A stretch of DNA of 48,891 nucleotides from a virus, in IMG/VR virus record IMGVR_UViG_3300025112_000023, positions 1-48,891 of that record; one strand, written 5' to 3'. The notes under the pieces are model-generated. The model did not search any database. It had not been told where the DNA came from and worked only from the letters and a program-made list of their open reading frames with translations. The position numbers and the translations under genes were made by a program. Below, piece by piece: positions 8,201 to 20,684 of this stretch (its first letter is position 1; the number at the start of each line of letters is the position of its first letter).

Positions 8201-10733
8201 GTACCCTTGGAACGCTAATAGCTCCACCAGAACCGGGAACATCAACTAGCTCAATATCATCTAGTTTGGCCACAGGAGTACGTCGTGCATCCCTTCTTGC
8301 ACCCGCTATCTGATCATCTGGAATATTGTATTTTCTCGATAACGTTTCGAGGGCTTCGTTAACTTGAGTGTTTGCAGCCTGCTCCTCACCAACAGGACTA
8401 ACCTCAACATCTTCGACTATATTTCCAGACATGTCGGTTACTGTGAAAGCAACGACACCCGATTCCGCACCTGTAGTCATTGCAAGATTGTGCTCCCCTT
8501 TTATGGCCGCCACTTGCTCCATGGATGCGAGCAACGTCTCTCGCTGAGTCCCCGTCATATCCTTTAATAACGAGTCGGGGTTTCCAGTTGTCTGTCCAAT
8601 AAGCTCTTTTAGTTTTCTTTCCTTAATGCCTAGTGTTTTCTGTTTGTCTTTTATCGCCTTTTCGGAAAGGCCGATCTTGTTTTGCTCGACGAATTCTCGA
8701 AACGACGGTATCTGATAAGGATCCCAGCTATTAGGCTCACCACCATGCTCCTCCTGTTGTGCCTTGGCATCTTCTCTTGCCTCTTCTTGAACTCGGGCTG
8801 CATAATTCTTCGATAAACTCTCGTATTCTTCTACCGTGATATTTAAACCGGCGGCTGATCTTTTCTGATCTTCAGCCGAAGGGTTAGGTCCACCCTTCCT
8901 ACCTTTTCTGTAGGCAATATCGCTGTCTGGATCAGGAACAGACAGGCTCCCCCGTGGGCCATAGGTGGTGGTGTAGACTTGAGTCCCGGGAGTATCTTCT
9001 TCTACTATCTGCTCTTCGGTCGTCCGACGACCAGCACGTTCAATAATTCTCTCAGTGCCTGTTAAATTAGGATCAACAGCGCCCCCAACACCTTCTTCAG
9101 ATTCAAGGTCTTCAAGCCCTGTCTCCTTACCAGCGTCTTCAGCAACAACATCTGATATTTGTTGTGGTTGTGATATGTCTCGTTCACTGGCGATGCCACG
9201 ACGCTGAAACTCTGCATGAATAGCCCGCATCGTGTAGTTATCAACTGGCGTGAGAACAGCGCCCTCTTTATTTATTCTCTTCTGTAACTTCTCGCGCTCC
9301 ACCGCAAGCTGTGCCGTGGAGAAATCGCCCAGCTCTCGCTTTGCAGGTTTGCCATCTTCGCCCACTATCGGTATGGAGTAACGAGAGCTAAGTAGTTCCT
9401 CGTCGGAATAAAATGAGTAGCCCTCAATGCCAACATGCGGTTCTCTGGGAACATCTACTATTTCTGGCTGGCCATCTTTTTCGATAGCCATTTGGACAAC
9501 GCCCCACGTGGGATCACCAATCAGCTTCCCTTGATATTCCTCACCGTCAGGGCCATATACAGCCCTTGGTTCTTCTAATGTTTCTGGAGATACGGGATCG
9601 AGAGGAGGGGTTTGAAGATGTTCTTCTCTAAGCTCGCCTTCACTTCTTGGTTTATCCGGCATACGTCCGCGATTGCGGAACATCAAGCTGAATATCGTAC
9701 CGGCCCCAGAGCCATACCCGAAATCAGATAAAGCGCTTTCACCCAATGGCCTGTCTGGGTCATATAATGTCTTGGCTGCGAGTTCCTGCATGATCCCCGC
9801 CGCCGCCTCTTGTGCACCCTCAAGGCCACCAGAAGTAAGATGTCCGACCATTCTTTTGACAAGGCTGCCGGTATCAAAGCCCTTTGGCAATCCTCTTAAA
9901 ATAATCTCAATAGGCACAAGCTCTGTAAAACCAATGCCGACCCCGGCTAATGCGCTTAATGCGCGTTTGCCCTTGGTATAATCACCACCAGCTTTTTCAT
10001 ACGCCTCCAGCATCTGGTTGGCTTCGCCTGCACCGGCAGCACCGGCAGCCGTCCACTTGAGGGCGCTCAACCCCTTAGCTAAATTCAGAGTATTTTTTGC
10101 AGCAGCGGCCATGGCTGCACCCTCTGCGCCTCCCAGCATAGCAGCCCGCCCTGCCATAGCAGCCCCTCTCCCGGCTACTCCAGCCTGTCCCAGACCGGGA
10201 ATGGCAAATAAAATCATGCTGCCAAGAGCTTGGGAAAGTTTACCCACCATGCCTTTCTCATGGCCGACCCATTCACCGGCATCGCGCAACCATTGGAAAG
10301 CCTCGCCTTGCTGCGCATCAATCGCATCCTCAAAGCCAGCGGTATCGAGCGCTATATCAGCGAGCGAAAATAAACCCTCGCCCATACTGAGAGCCGTTTG
10401 TACAGCACCACGAGTAATACCACGAGGGATTGCCCACAGCGCTGAGTCTGTGTCTTCTTCTTCTTCTGTTGGAATAAAAGATTGATCAGCTCGCGCACTG
10501 ATAATGCCTCGTGGAGAGAGGACTCCCTGCTCCTCTATAAGCGCAGAAGGAGCTTCTGGCTCCGCTTCTGCCTCTAGCCCAATAGCTTGTCCAACTAGAC
10601 TCCCCGGACGAATCGTTCGCCGTGTAGCAAAAGGATGTGGTTCTTGCTCGGTAAGGAAAGCCTCAGATAGAAGCTCTACCGGATCTACATTTTGTTTTTC
10701 AGCGAGCGCAATAAGCTCTTCAATTGTTGCCAT
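2262..10733 (-). CDS. Giant polyvalent virion protein with metallopeptidase-like motif
   Basis: This 2823-residue protein is the largest in the window and fits the large polyvalent proteins that phages carry in the virion and eject with DNA. By eye it has: an acidic N-terminus; Ala/Gly-rich hydrophobic helices at about residues 120-290; a long Glu-rich region; a zinc-peptidase-like HEATH motif (HExxH) near residue 910; a conserved block around 1400-1500 (ILIVEEIQSDLHQ, then PDAPFKKT and GGYDGIAIANSELQMERY) that recurs in such phage proteins; and a C-terminal helical domain from about 2350 (LNPPTVARNTFSNMILMHLN) with hydrophobic segments. It sits between internal virion proteins and the endolysin. 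Four GTTTAAAC copies lie in this part of the genome, three within this gene. No catalytic activity is proven by the motif alone. Confidence 0.75.
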   Translation of the reverse strand: MATIEELIALAEKQNVDPVELLSEAFLTEQEPHPFATRRTIRPGSLVGQAIGLEAEAEPEAPSALIEEQGVLSPRGIISARADQSFIPTEEEEDTDSALWAIPRGITRGAVQTALSMGEGLFSLADIALDTAGFEDAIDAQQGEAFQWLRDAGEWVGHEKGMVGKLSQALGSMILFAIPGLGQAGVAGRGAAMAGRAAMLGGAEGAAMAAAAKNTLNLAKGLSALKWTAAGAAGAGEANQMLEAYEKAGGDYTKGKRALSALAGVGIGFTELVPIEIILRGLPKGFDTGSLVKRMVGHLTSGGLEGAQEAAAGIMQELAAKTLYDPDRPLGESALSDFGYGSGAGTIFSLMFRNRGRMPDKPRSEGELREEHLQTPPLDPVSPETLEEPRAVYGPDGEEYQGKLIGDPTWGVVQMAIEKDGQPEIVDVPREPHVGIEGYSFYSDEELLSSRYSIPIVGEDGKPAKRELGDFSTAQLAVEREKLQKRINKEGAVLTPVDNYTMRAIHAEFQRRGIASERDISQPQQISDVVAEDAGKETGLEDLESEEGVGGAVDPNLTGTERIIERAGRRTTEEQIVEEDTPGTQVYTTTYGPRGSLSVPDPDSDIAYRKGRKGGPNPSAEDQKRSAAGLNITVEEYESLSKNYAARVQEEAREDAKAQQEEHGGEPNSWDPYQIPSFREFVEQNKIGLSEKAIKDKQKTLGIKERKLKELIGQTTGNPDSLLKDMTGTQRETLLASMEQVAAIKGEHNLAMTTGAESGVVAFTVTDMSGNIVEDVEVSPVGEEQAANTQVNEALETLSRKYNIPDDQIAGARRDARRTPVAKLDDIELVDVPGSGGAISVPRVPVGTMNAEVVKEVMGIIHRIAGPEAQATVANIVVDPTTNTPQLGLQAQNVVAVSLQDGHLDPQNRAYHEATHYLWGRDTRFFTRQQEKTIRDNTERLRKIVRRHFKELEKQPNVGPGLYERAIPEDAEGEIGELLAYASGLYNRTLDLTGKAPSEFTAPLRGVLDRLYQLFKQIKDLFTGPRIEGQRLEDVLDQIRSGQIAAQTRRTITDPTGFDQKNTALAMVRNGSPTARRSQQPYVLSGVKEYLKTTAKDTAKASEWIAIFSDPQKAKFKIKDKEWSVRKAEVESSRLLDFLNRFNPDDQVTKTQIEQYVSNNEMLLETIVYGDPMDARYNNDGQVQLQILRDRVVAMESTVARYIVLENPSVALASIARPAVHTIGVTGSWQDLVTPDLKALLRKYGTTNEDILKSEVTTKEIVDYLSNPENNMSLSKIGQLSGSFGLDEFELSGAGMSPQIMDYMDKTNEARQDMESFENSERDDLGDERSYMPEAYPAFTLFGHRGYQDNNYREVLLSAPALPGAIKKGQKGELLWNGDHFQDVNNVIVFMRLTDLMTEDGKKILIVEEIQSDLHQKARDEMMKAAAKDIYDKDFEALSRAEKNVIRSSPNLPRYEKEVYGPVVPDAPFKKTAEWTNLAVGHIVRMAGNGGYDGIAIANSELQMERYRHSFKNHIAGLSAEEIVLLQDISGMEISLPTEDVTSSEDLYLNLDFNPQLMEKYYGDEVVTGPIQIPLMDLWPRMEGILHPKLSSPVTRRRLEYKDFAHFLRRVEPNRAYTYLDEATKDVAEAGGTGIKGALTIALSEYLADNHPSMVNAYKVEYTVPTSSGPIKKGGSYFFGKDRELGDATGAGNADYGTSSLALEDWLGKDITALVQDQIEINKELTGDSFFTTEDMVSFISDKVKELEGTARDLESGANDSVRDYNRVSPLLTDSVRKAIRPDGSVDIPVDASHGQYDRQIPNLFRERLSDYLKGADKRSYKDDKQMLWLGQRSDETGELEGLQIVKEEDVGRMPPSSFYALTPEERRKLEAGEPTALQADLTAEQRDELDIAAYAAVEAGEAPVGPYRIPQDMREGDEILVSNVRNALRYFPITEEMQGLEGNYSIYDPVPAFRMAMAQAEGTTERNTFTSRLLKRLAAMKDGTLLHPLKGLPQISEYLILRGKSLGLINRTERTLKTIHHDLAPYLDKKNPKARGDSENLRKALYNYLTRGPNEGEQQLFDKLKAIDPTVAKAAERAKNMIEDIGEELVERGLLPAEKFYERRRSYLPRLYIQHVMQNPAGAKYSYLNRRKEMNEEAREVLGDIAELAPEFLVSQSIQRPLRDLAMMEFFDAVSQNRNWAIPKDALQVLWDNGNGTTQNVSALWLYRHADTMDQIARYVEAGDPNKAARQRATAERMRATAAPVVAKYAEENNLQSIKDPKTGAIDPAKVMAINTDGVKVLGSDGKAEFKRVPNGKQYGMLAGMAVHRSIFDDVITGVSYVGWGDNAAVKGMKLGRQATAIWKTLKVPLNPPTVARNTFSNMILMHLNGMPMRSILPNMYKAIQEVRAFKRGDMENSLHYREMLDRGVSEASFTEAELFRWSEDMLQFLGGVGMKDAGVFNWFKFNTWDKLAQNASNLYQTVEVVGKTAMAIDVMERRGQSADEAFLIANETLFDYSLVHPLVRQTRTSPFGIPFLTFYYKVAPLLIKTALNNPMRFAPYVALSLALPEMFKQAFDIGDDDYEAVKKMLPEFARQPGNSLPVPIRDSKGRVQFINLGYITPWGAFLEIGNELLKIGKAATGVAQADKPSLQSIAQTVGLFGGPGITLGMGLTNHDPFTGRPIVDTAEPLFVAGAEENMLRGRGQIPDAIFWTANQFMLPGFLHTDYGATTRMFDAVNGKRTARGYEGDTVTQAALRFAGLNLYNIDPNKAREVVHYAKQDLAKVEAAYKKMLKNQRLSPEERRVRVASYHKYIKQKEANLAQQLRDIDISTDAYRKIKPKK

Positions 10734-10757
10734 ATCTCTACCGCGTAATGACGACGG

Positions 10758-12881
10758 TTATAAATCAATCCACTTGTACGCTCGTCGTAACTCTTGTGCT
10801 ACAGCCGTCGCATCTTTGATAGATGTTGTTTTTAAAATAGCCGCAAGATCAGGGCCGAAATATTCCATCACTGTCCTGTCACCAATTCTTCTTTCATTGG
10901 AATCCTCAATCTCTTTCCACAATTCATTCATTGCGTTCTCAAGAGGATTCGGGATATCTGGGTTCTTTCTGGCTTCTATTGTCTTCTCTTGCAGTTCTCG
11001 AAATAGTTTCTTTAATGTTAAGTTAATGGTGCCTTGGGCGCTTGGAACACCCACTATGGCACCCTCTAGGCTGTAGTGCGCCTGCCATTGTTTTGTATCA
11101 GTGAGATGCCCTAACGCATCCTTTGCCATAGCGGCTGTATTATCGGCAATTTGATCCTCATACTTCATGAAGTAAGTTCTTCTCGCCTGTTTTATTTCCG
11201 CTTGTTTCCCACCTGCCGTTATTACGGAGTTGTAATTTTCACGAGCATTATCAATAACTTTATCGCTTATATCAGCTTGTAACCTTAGTGCATCGAGATA
11301 ATTCTTACTTGTCGTAGAGGCTACCGAAGCACGAGTTGCCATCTCATTCCCTAGTTCGACACGCCGTTTAAACGCCGCATTAGCTCTGCCCGCTTTGCGT
11401 GTGAAAGAATCGGTAGCATGCTGATACAGCGCCTTCTGCTCCTGTCCCGTTAGCTTGTTCATTACTCCGGCAGCGCCTGACATCGCACCTGCCATCGCAG
11501 TCATAAAGTTGGGACTACCCTTCTCTGCGGCATCAAAGAATGCTTGGGCAAGACCATAATCTATTTGCTTCTTGAATCTATCCTTAATGGATTGACGATC
11601 TGGAATTTCTTCGTCCAGCACATCAAGCTCACCAAGATACTTATCAATATCGTCGCTATATTCCTGCATGCGCTTGGTATCATCGGCATCCAGCTTAGAT
11701 AACTTATTTGTCAGCTCAGTGCTTGTCGTATCAGAACTTAGTCTCATTCTGCTCAAGGCACTATTTCTTCCTGCTTGCCCATGTATAAATGAGGTAGTGG
11801 CCATTTTATATAAGGCATCTTGGCCCTCCCCTCCAGCAGTTTGAACATCCTGTAGGTTTCTAAACCTATCCGGACTCATCCAATACGGCTTAGAACCCGT
11901 TTGGCCATTTCTTTCAGCTGAATCATCCTCACTTACCACTGCGGTGGCATCCACAACTACAGGAGCACGACCCCCAGCACTACCATTTTCGATAATTGGC
12001 GCGCCTTTTAATCGAGGTCCAAACGCTGCCAAACCGGGCGGGGCTCCTTCCGGAATAAAGCCCGTCTCCTTCTCGCCACGTTGTGTAGAACTATATAGTT
12101 CACCTATCTGGCCTCGGCCAATAGGTCTATCCTCAGCAGAACGCCACCCTCCTATTGCCGCTTGACCTGCCTCACGTCTGGCCTGTTCTTCGGCATTCAA
12201 CGCATTCGTTACTCTCTCAGATTCAGTAGCTATATATGGATCCTGCTCAGGGATGTAAATAGGCTCACCCGCTTCTTGGTACGTAAGGTTATAGACATCA
12301 GGACGTTCTTTGGCATACGCCGCCTCGTAGGCATTCTTTACCTCATTAAAAGCAGCCGGATCTAGCACATAATTTTTCGCTTGTTCCGGCGTGATTCCAG
12401 TCATGGCTAAAAAATCATCTTCCCAGAATGATCCACCACCCTGAAAGCGACGTAACAGCCCACCCATGCTGGCCATTGGTGGTCCTTGCATCGGCATTTG
12501 AGGAGCCATTTGAGGTGGCATACCTTGAGGCATTTGAGGTGGCATCTGTGGTGGCATACCTTGAGGCATCTGTGGTGGCATCTGTGGTGGCATACCTTGA
12601 GGCATCTGTGGTGGCATCTGTTGAGGCATCTGTTGAGGCATACCTTGACCCGGCATCCCCTGTGGCTGCTGTTGCCCCATAGCCCGTTGTATTAGTTGAT
12701 CCACAACACTAGGGTCATATTGTGGCTGGGCCGCCGCTTCAGCACGTATATCCTGCCGATTCTTTAACTCGGATGCAGCAATGACTGGTTCGATTCCTTC
12801 AGTCTGAGTCAGCTCTACCAGCATTTCATCTGGCAATGAAGAGATACGTTCAGCTAGACGAACAAGATTTTCAAGCGCCAT
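10758..12881 (-). CDS. Putative internal virion protein with Met-Pro-Gln repeats
   Basis: This 707-residue protein has an N-terminal helical part (MALENLVRLAERISSLPDEM), then a low-complexity stretch of QMPQGMPPQMPP-type repeats at about residues 70-130, then the motif GGLLRRFQGGGSFW that I associate with internal or tail-associated proteins of marine phages. The remaining 500 residues are hydrophilic and largely helical, with an Ala-rich patch (NFMTAMAGAMSGAAGVMNKL). It lies directly upstream of the giant polyvalent protein in the same transcript, as do the two repeat-rich genes before it, so a role as an ejected internal protein is likely. I do not recognise a defined enzymatic domain. Confidence 0.6.
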   Translation of the reverse strand: MALENLVRLAERISSLPDEMLVELTQTEGIEPVIAASELKNRQDIRAEAAAQPQYDPSVVDQLIQRAMGQQQPQGMPGQGMPQQMPQQMPPQMPQGMPPQMPPQMPQGMPPQMPPQMPQGMPPQMAPQMPMQGPPMASMGGLLRRFQGGGSFWEDDFLAMTGITPEQAKNYVLDPAAFNEVKNAYEAAYAKERPDVYNLTYQEAGEPIYIPEQDPYIATESERVTNALNAEEQARREAGQAAIGGWRSAEDRPIGRGQIGELYSSTQRGEKETGFIPEGAPPGLAAFGPRLKGAPIIENGSAGGRAPVVVDATAVVSEDDSAERNGQTGSKPYWMSPDRFRNLQDVQTAGGEGQDALYKMATTSFIHGQAGRNSALSRMRLSSDTTSTELTNKLSKLDADDTKRMQEYSDDIDKYLGELDVLDEEIPDRQSIKDRFKKQIDYGLAQAFFDAAEKGSPNFMTAMAGAMSGAAGVMNKLTGQEQKALYQHATDSFTRKAGRANAAFKRRVELGNEMATRASVASTTSKNYLDALRLQADISDKVIDNARENYNSVITAGGKQAEIKQARRTYFMKYEDQIADNTAAMAKDALGHLTDTKQWQAHYSLEGAIVGVPSAQGTINLTLKKLFRELQEKTIEARKNPDIPNPLENAMNELWKEIEDSNERRIGDRTVMEYFGPDLAAILKTTSIKDATAVAQELRRAYKWIDL
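12500..12670 (-). repeat. Met-Pro-Gln coding repeats
   Basis: Repeats encoding QMPQGMPPQMPP in the 707-residue protein. The unit is roughly 12 residues with 15-21 base sub-units. Confidence 0.75.
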
Positions 12882-12883
12882 AA

Positions 12884-14506
12884 TTAAACACCCATACCTC
12901 TCATCATTGACATACCACCAAGACCCATATTAAGCGCTTGCGCGTAAGGGTTTGGCGGTGGTTGCATCTGTTGTCGCTCCCAACCCATTTCAACAGGAAG
13001 TCCTTGTAACAGAGACGAGTAATATGCCAGCGATTCTCTCGGGTAATCACGTTGATTAAGAAAATCTTGTACACCCTGCGCCAACTGCCTTTGTCGTAGT
13101 TGCTGGAACTGGCCCCCGACATCCTGCAATGCTTGCATACGTTGCAAGTCGAGCATTTGTTCTCCCTTAGAAATCTGTGGCAATAACTGAGCCGCTGCTA
13201 ACCGGCGTCGTTGTTGATCCTGAAATGCTTGCTGATTTGCCATTTGAGCCTGCAAACCCATACGGCCAGCTGCCTGTCGCGCCTGTTCTTGCGCTTGATA
13301 GCCACCCAAAGCAATACGCCCTTGAGCTTGTCTAGCTGCCTCCGTCGCTTGCTGCGCTGTCACCCCCAAGCGGCCCTGCGTTTGTCTAGCCTGCTCCATC
13401 AATTGCTGTGCTGTCAGCCCCATGCGCCCTTGAGTCTGTCTGGCTTGTTCCATCGCTTGTTGTGCGGTAAGACCCATTTGTGCAGCCGCACGCCTACTTT
13501 CATCAGTTAGCTGCCCTGCCTGCATTCCTTGCTGAATATCCTTGGCAGTTAATCCAGCCGCTCGTTCAAAGCCCTTCTCCAATTGCTGGGCTTCAATATC
13601 TTTTAGTTGTTCCCCTAATTCGCGGTCTGCAAGAAACTGCTCTACACCATGACGACTGCCGCCAAATGCTCCCTGTTTCGCCGCCTCTAAACCACGTTTG
13701 GCCGAAGCCTCTTCTGCCCGCTGTGTTGCTCTACTTTGTAACCTGTCAAGAACAGCTGTCTGATACGGACTTTCATAGTCCGCCATAGTATCTTTAATAC
13801 GTTCACGGCCAAATTCTCGACCAAGATAACGTGTTCCGATTGGCCCCGCATCATAGCCACGATAAATCGGCCCTGCATTATAGCCGCGTTGAATCGGTGC
13901 AGCTCTATATAAACCCCCTGATGGTGGTCCCCACTGTCCGCCGGGAGCAAAGTCAGACGGAGGACCACCCTGTACAGTCATCGGACCCTTACCAGAAGTA
14001 CGACTAGGCGGCCCGTAAGTGCCATCAGGATTAGGATAATCATAAATTACATTACTTAAATCCCAATCTGGCGTTGGAGAAACACCCTGTCCAGTCATGG
14101 GGCCTTTACCAGAAGTACGACTAGGCTGCTGACCCCCCAAGATAGTGATGGGACCTCCGGGAATACCGGGAGGCGCACCAAAACTCGGCAACTGGCCCGC
14201 TTCATAATAGCTTGATACCGGCGGAATTTGCGTGTTTCCTGCAAGCTCTGCTGCCGTCATTCTTGCACGATCAACCCCCGGTAACGCCCGATTAGCAATT
14301 GCCTGAATGCCTTGATAGGCTCCCAATTGTTCTGGTTGAAAGCCAGCAATTCGCTGGCCTCCATAAGATTGATACGGCAAAGCCAACAAAGCTTCCCCTT
14401 TCTGCATCATCTTTCTGTAATAAGGCTCTGCATATTCCGGTAAGCTGCTTTGCGTTACCGTCGATGAGACTTGTTGCGGACGTGAACTACCGCTACTTTT
14501 ACCCAT
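12884..14506 (-). CDS. Repeat-rich internal virion protein
   Basis: This is 540 residues from the ATG at 14506, which has GGAG seven bases upstream. An in-frame upstream start would add 15 residues without support. The N-terminus (VTQSSLPEYAEPYYRKMMQK) is a conserved opening in internal proteins of marine short-tailed phages. The middle holds SGKGPMTGQG, VIYDYPNPDGTYGP and PSDFAPGGQWGP modules that recur in the 1719-residue protein encoded upstream. Residues about 345-430 are five or so tandem 18-residue helical repeats of the form MGLTAQQAMEQARQTQGR. The C-terminus is Gly/Met-rich. The start overlaps the stop of the GNAT-like gene by 8 bases. Virion location is inferred from neighbours. Confidence 0.62.
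   Translation of the reverse strand: MGKSSGSSRPQQVSSTVTQSSLPEYAEPYYRKMMQKGEALLALPYQSYGGQRIAGFQPEQLGAYQGIQAIANRALPGVDRARMTAAELAGNTQIPPVSSYYEAGQLPSFGAPPGIPGGPITILGGQQPSRTSGKGPMTGQGVSPTPDWDLSNVIYDYPNPDGTYGPPSRTSGKGPMTVQGGPPSDFAPGGQWGPPSGGLYRAAPIQRGYNAGPIYRGYDAGPIGTRYLGREFGRERIKDTMADYESPYQTAVLDRLQSRATQRAEEASAKRGLEAAKQGAFGGSRHGVEQFLADRELGEQLKDIEAQQLEKGFERAAGLTAKDIQQGMQAGQLTDESRRAAAQMGLTAQQAMEQARQTQGRMGLTAQQLMEQARQTQGRLGVTAQQATEAARQAQGRIALGGYQAQEQARQAAGRMGLQAQMANQQAFQDQQRRRLAAAQLLPQISKGEQMLDLQRMQALQDVGGQFQQLRQRQLAQGVQDFLNQRDYPRESLAYYSSLLQGLPVEMGWERQQMQPPPNPYAQALNMGLGGMSMMRGMGV
13205..13475 (-). repeat. 54-bp tandem repeats (18 residues)
   Basis: About five units of MGLTAQQAMEQARQTQGR type in the 540-residue protein, helical and Gln/Ala-rich. 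Confidence 0.75.
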
Positions 14507-14998
14507 TTGCCATCTCCAATCCTTCAACCAACTCCAACTGGGGTCGATCAAAAGCTACTGTAATTTCAGGTTTCTCAAAACGCTTGCTTACTATTATGTA
14601 TTCTTCTTCCCAGCCATCTGGCTGTAGCTTACGCGCCCAACCACGCCTGCCTGTTAATTCCATACCGTCACAACCACAGGTCTTTGCCCATTGTTCAAGT
14701 AGCTCTAGTATGTCTGACTTCCATTCGTCTAAACGACTCCCGGTACAATACTGTATAGACAGTAATCGTCTCTGTGGATATTGCATGACTTCCGTAATTA
14801 CCACACCAATAATAGGTAGCCCTTCTTTCTCCTCATCCCATATAGCCCAAAACTGCTGCTTACCAGAAAATAGTTCATGCAGAATATCCTGACGCTCAAA
14901 GCGTCCATTGCTAACCCTCTGCAACTTATCAATAAGCCGCTCGGATCTTCTCCATACGCCGCCAAGCATCTCTGTAGGCGTCATAGACATCTCTAGCA

Positions 14999-14999
<1 letters not shown>
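14499..14999 (-). CDS. GNAT-fold-like virion-associated protein
   Basis: This 166-residue protein has the pattern of a GNAT-like fold: an N-terminal helix (LIDKLQRVSNGRFERQDI), strands around FWAIWDEEKEGLPIIGVVITE, a helix (LLEQWAKTCGCDGMEL) and the motif TGRRGWARKLQPDGWEE near residue 120. Similar TGRRGW proteins occur beside internal virion genes of podoviruses. The acetyl-CoA pyrophosphate loop is not evident, so enzymatic activity is doubtful and a structural role is as likely. Its ATG shares a base with the stop of the preceding gene (TAATG), with GAGG upstream. Recognition is moderate. Confidence 0.5.
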
Positions 15000-20158
<5,159 letters not shown>

Positions 20159-20172
20159 AATCTACTCTCTGC

Positions 20173-20180
20173 GTTTAAAC
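20173..20180. repeat. GTTTAAAC at gene junction
   Basis: Begins one base after the stop of the gene at 20182-20514 and 15 bases before the start of the 1719-residue gene. The extended form GCGTTTAAACGC is a perfect 12-base palindrome. Confidence 0.8.
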
Positions 20181-20181
20181 G

Positions 20182-20514
20182 CTATGATACCTCAAGGATC
20201 GACACAAACACGTCAAAATAATCGGCGGTTGCTGCCGTCATCTTCAGAATATCGCTTTCGTCCAGCACGATCACCTCACCATTTTGTAAAAACGCTTTCC
20301 GCGTTACCGCAGCTACCGTTGCCTTATCAAAGATTGTAGTTGCCGATGCTGATGTGTCTGTCACCTGTACTGTTAGTGCCGCCGCATTCGATGCGTTTGT
20401 GTTATAAACGCTTACCGTTTTTACAATAGCCACTTTAGCTGTCGGTACGGTGTATATCGACGTTGCCGTAGTAGCCGATAAAGACGTAATCGCATTAACA
20501 TAGTTATTTGCCAT
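20182..20514 (-). CDS. Small beta-rich structural protein
   Basis: This is 110 residues from the ATG at 20514, whose first base is also the last base of the preceding gene's stop (TAATG); an upstream in-frame start is unnecessary. The sequence (NAITSLSATTATSIYTVPTAKVAIVKTVSVYN, in part) is Thr/Ala/Val-rich with alternating hydrophobics, typical of small beta-sandwich head or tail decoration proteins of marine phages. It resembles in style the 97-residue protein at 34237-34530. It lies between the P22 gp10-like tail gene and the large repeat protein, so tail association is plausible. A GTTTAAAC copy begins directly after its TAG stop. Confidence 0.6.
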   Translation of the reverse strand: MANNYVNAITSLSATTATSIYTVPTAKVAIVKTVSVYNTNASNAAALTVQVTDTSASATTIFDKATVAAVTRKAFLQNGEVIVLDESDILKMTAATADYFDVFVSILEVS

Positions 20515-20684
20515 TACGCTAAAAACCAATCCATCGCTTCAACCGGGTCAGAGGTTTCACGCGATGTTTGTATTGTCGCAAAGTTTAAACGCAATTGATT
20601 GATCAATCTTCTCATATAATTAGGATCGTATTCTTCCTTTGGAAGCTCCAAAGGAATACGAAAGCCTGCGTCCGTATCACTCAT
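20514..20684 (-). CDS. 56-residue hypothetical protein
   Basis: I found this gene by translating the gap between two larger genes. It encodes MSDTDAGFRIPLELPKEEYD and continues with helical PNYMRRLINQLRLNFATIQ, ending MDWFLA. The ATG overlaps the stop of the 611-residue tail gene (ATGA) and the stop overlaps the next ATG (TAATG), the same coupling used throughout this operon, which supports it as real. A copy of GTTTAAAC lies inside it, read as LRLNF. Function is unknown; the context is tail or internal virion proteins. Confidence 0.75.
   Translation of the reverse strand: MSDTDAGFRIPLELPKEEYDPNYMRRLINQLRLNFATIQTSRETSDPVEAMDWFLA

Noticed and set aside
12428-12695. Plus-strand ORFs opposite the Met-Pro-Gln repeats
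   Set aside because: Low-complexity mirror products (WHLWWH-like, VASVVAYLEA-like) of a repeat in the real gene.
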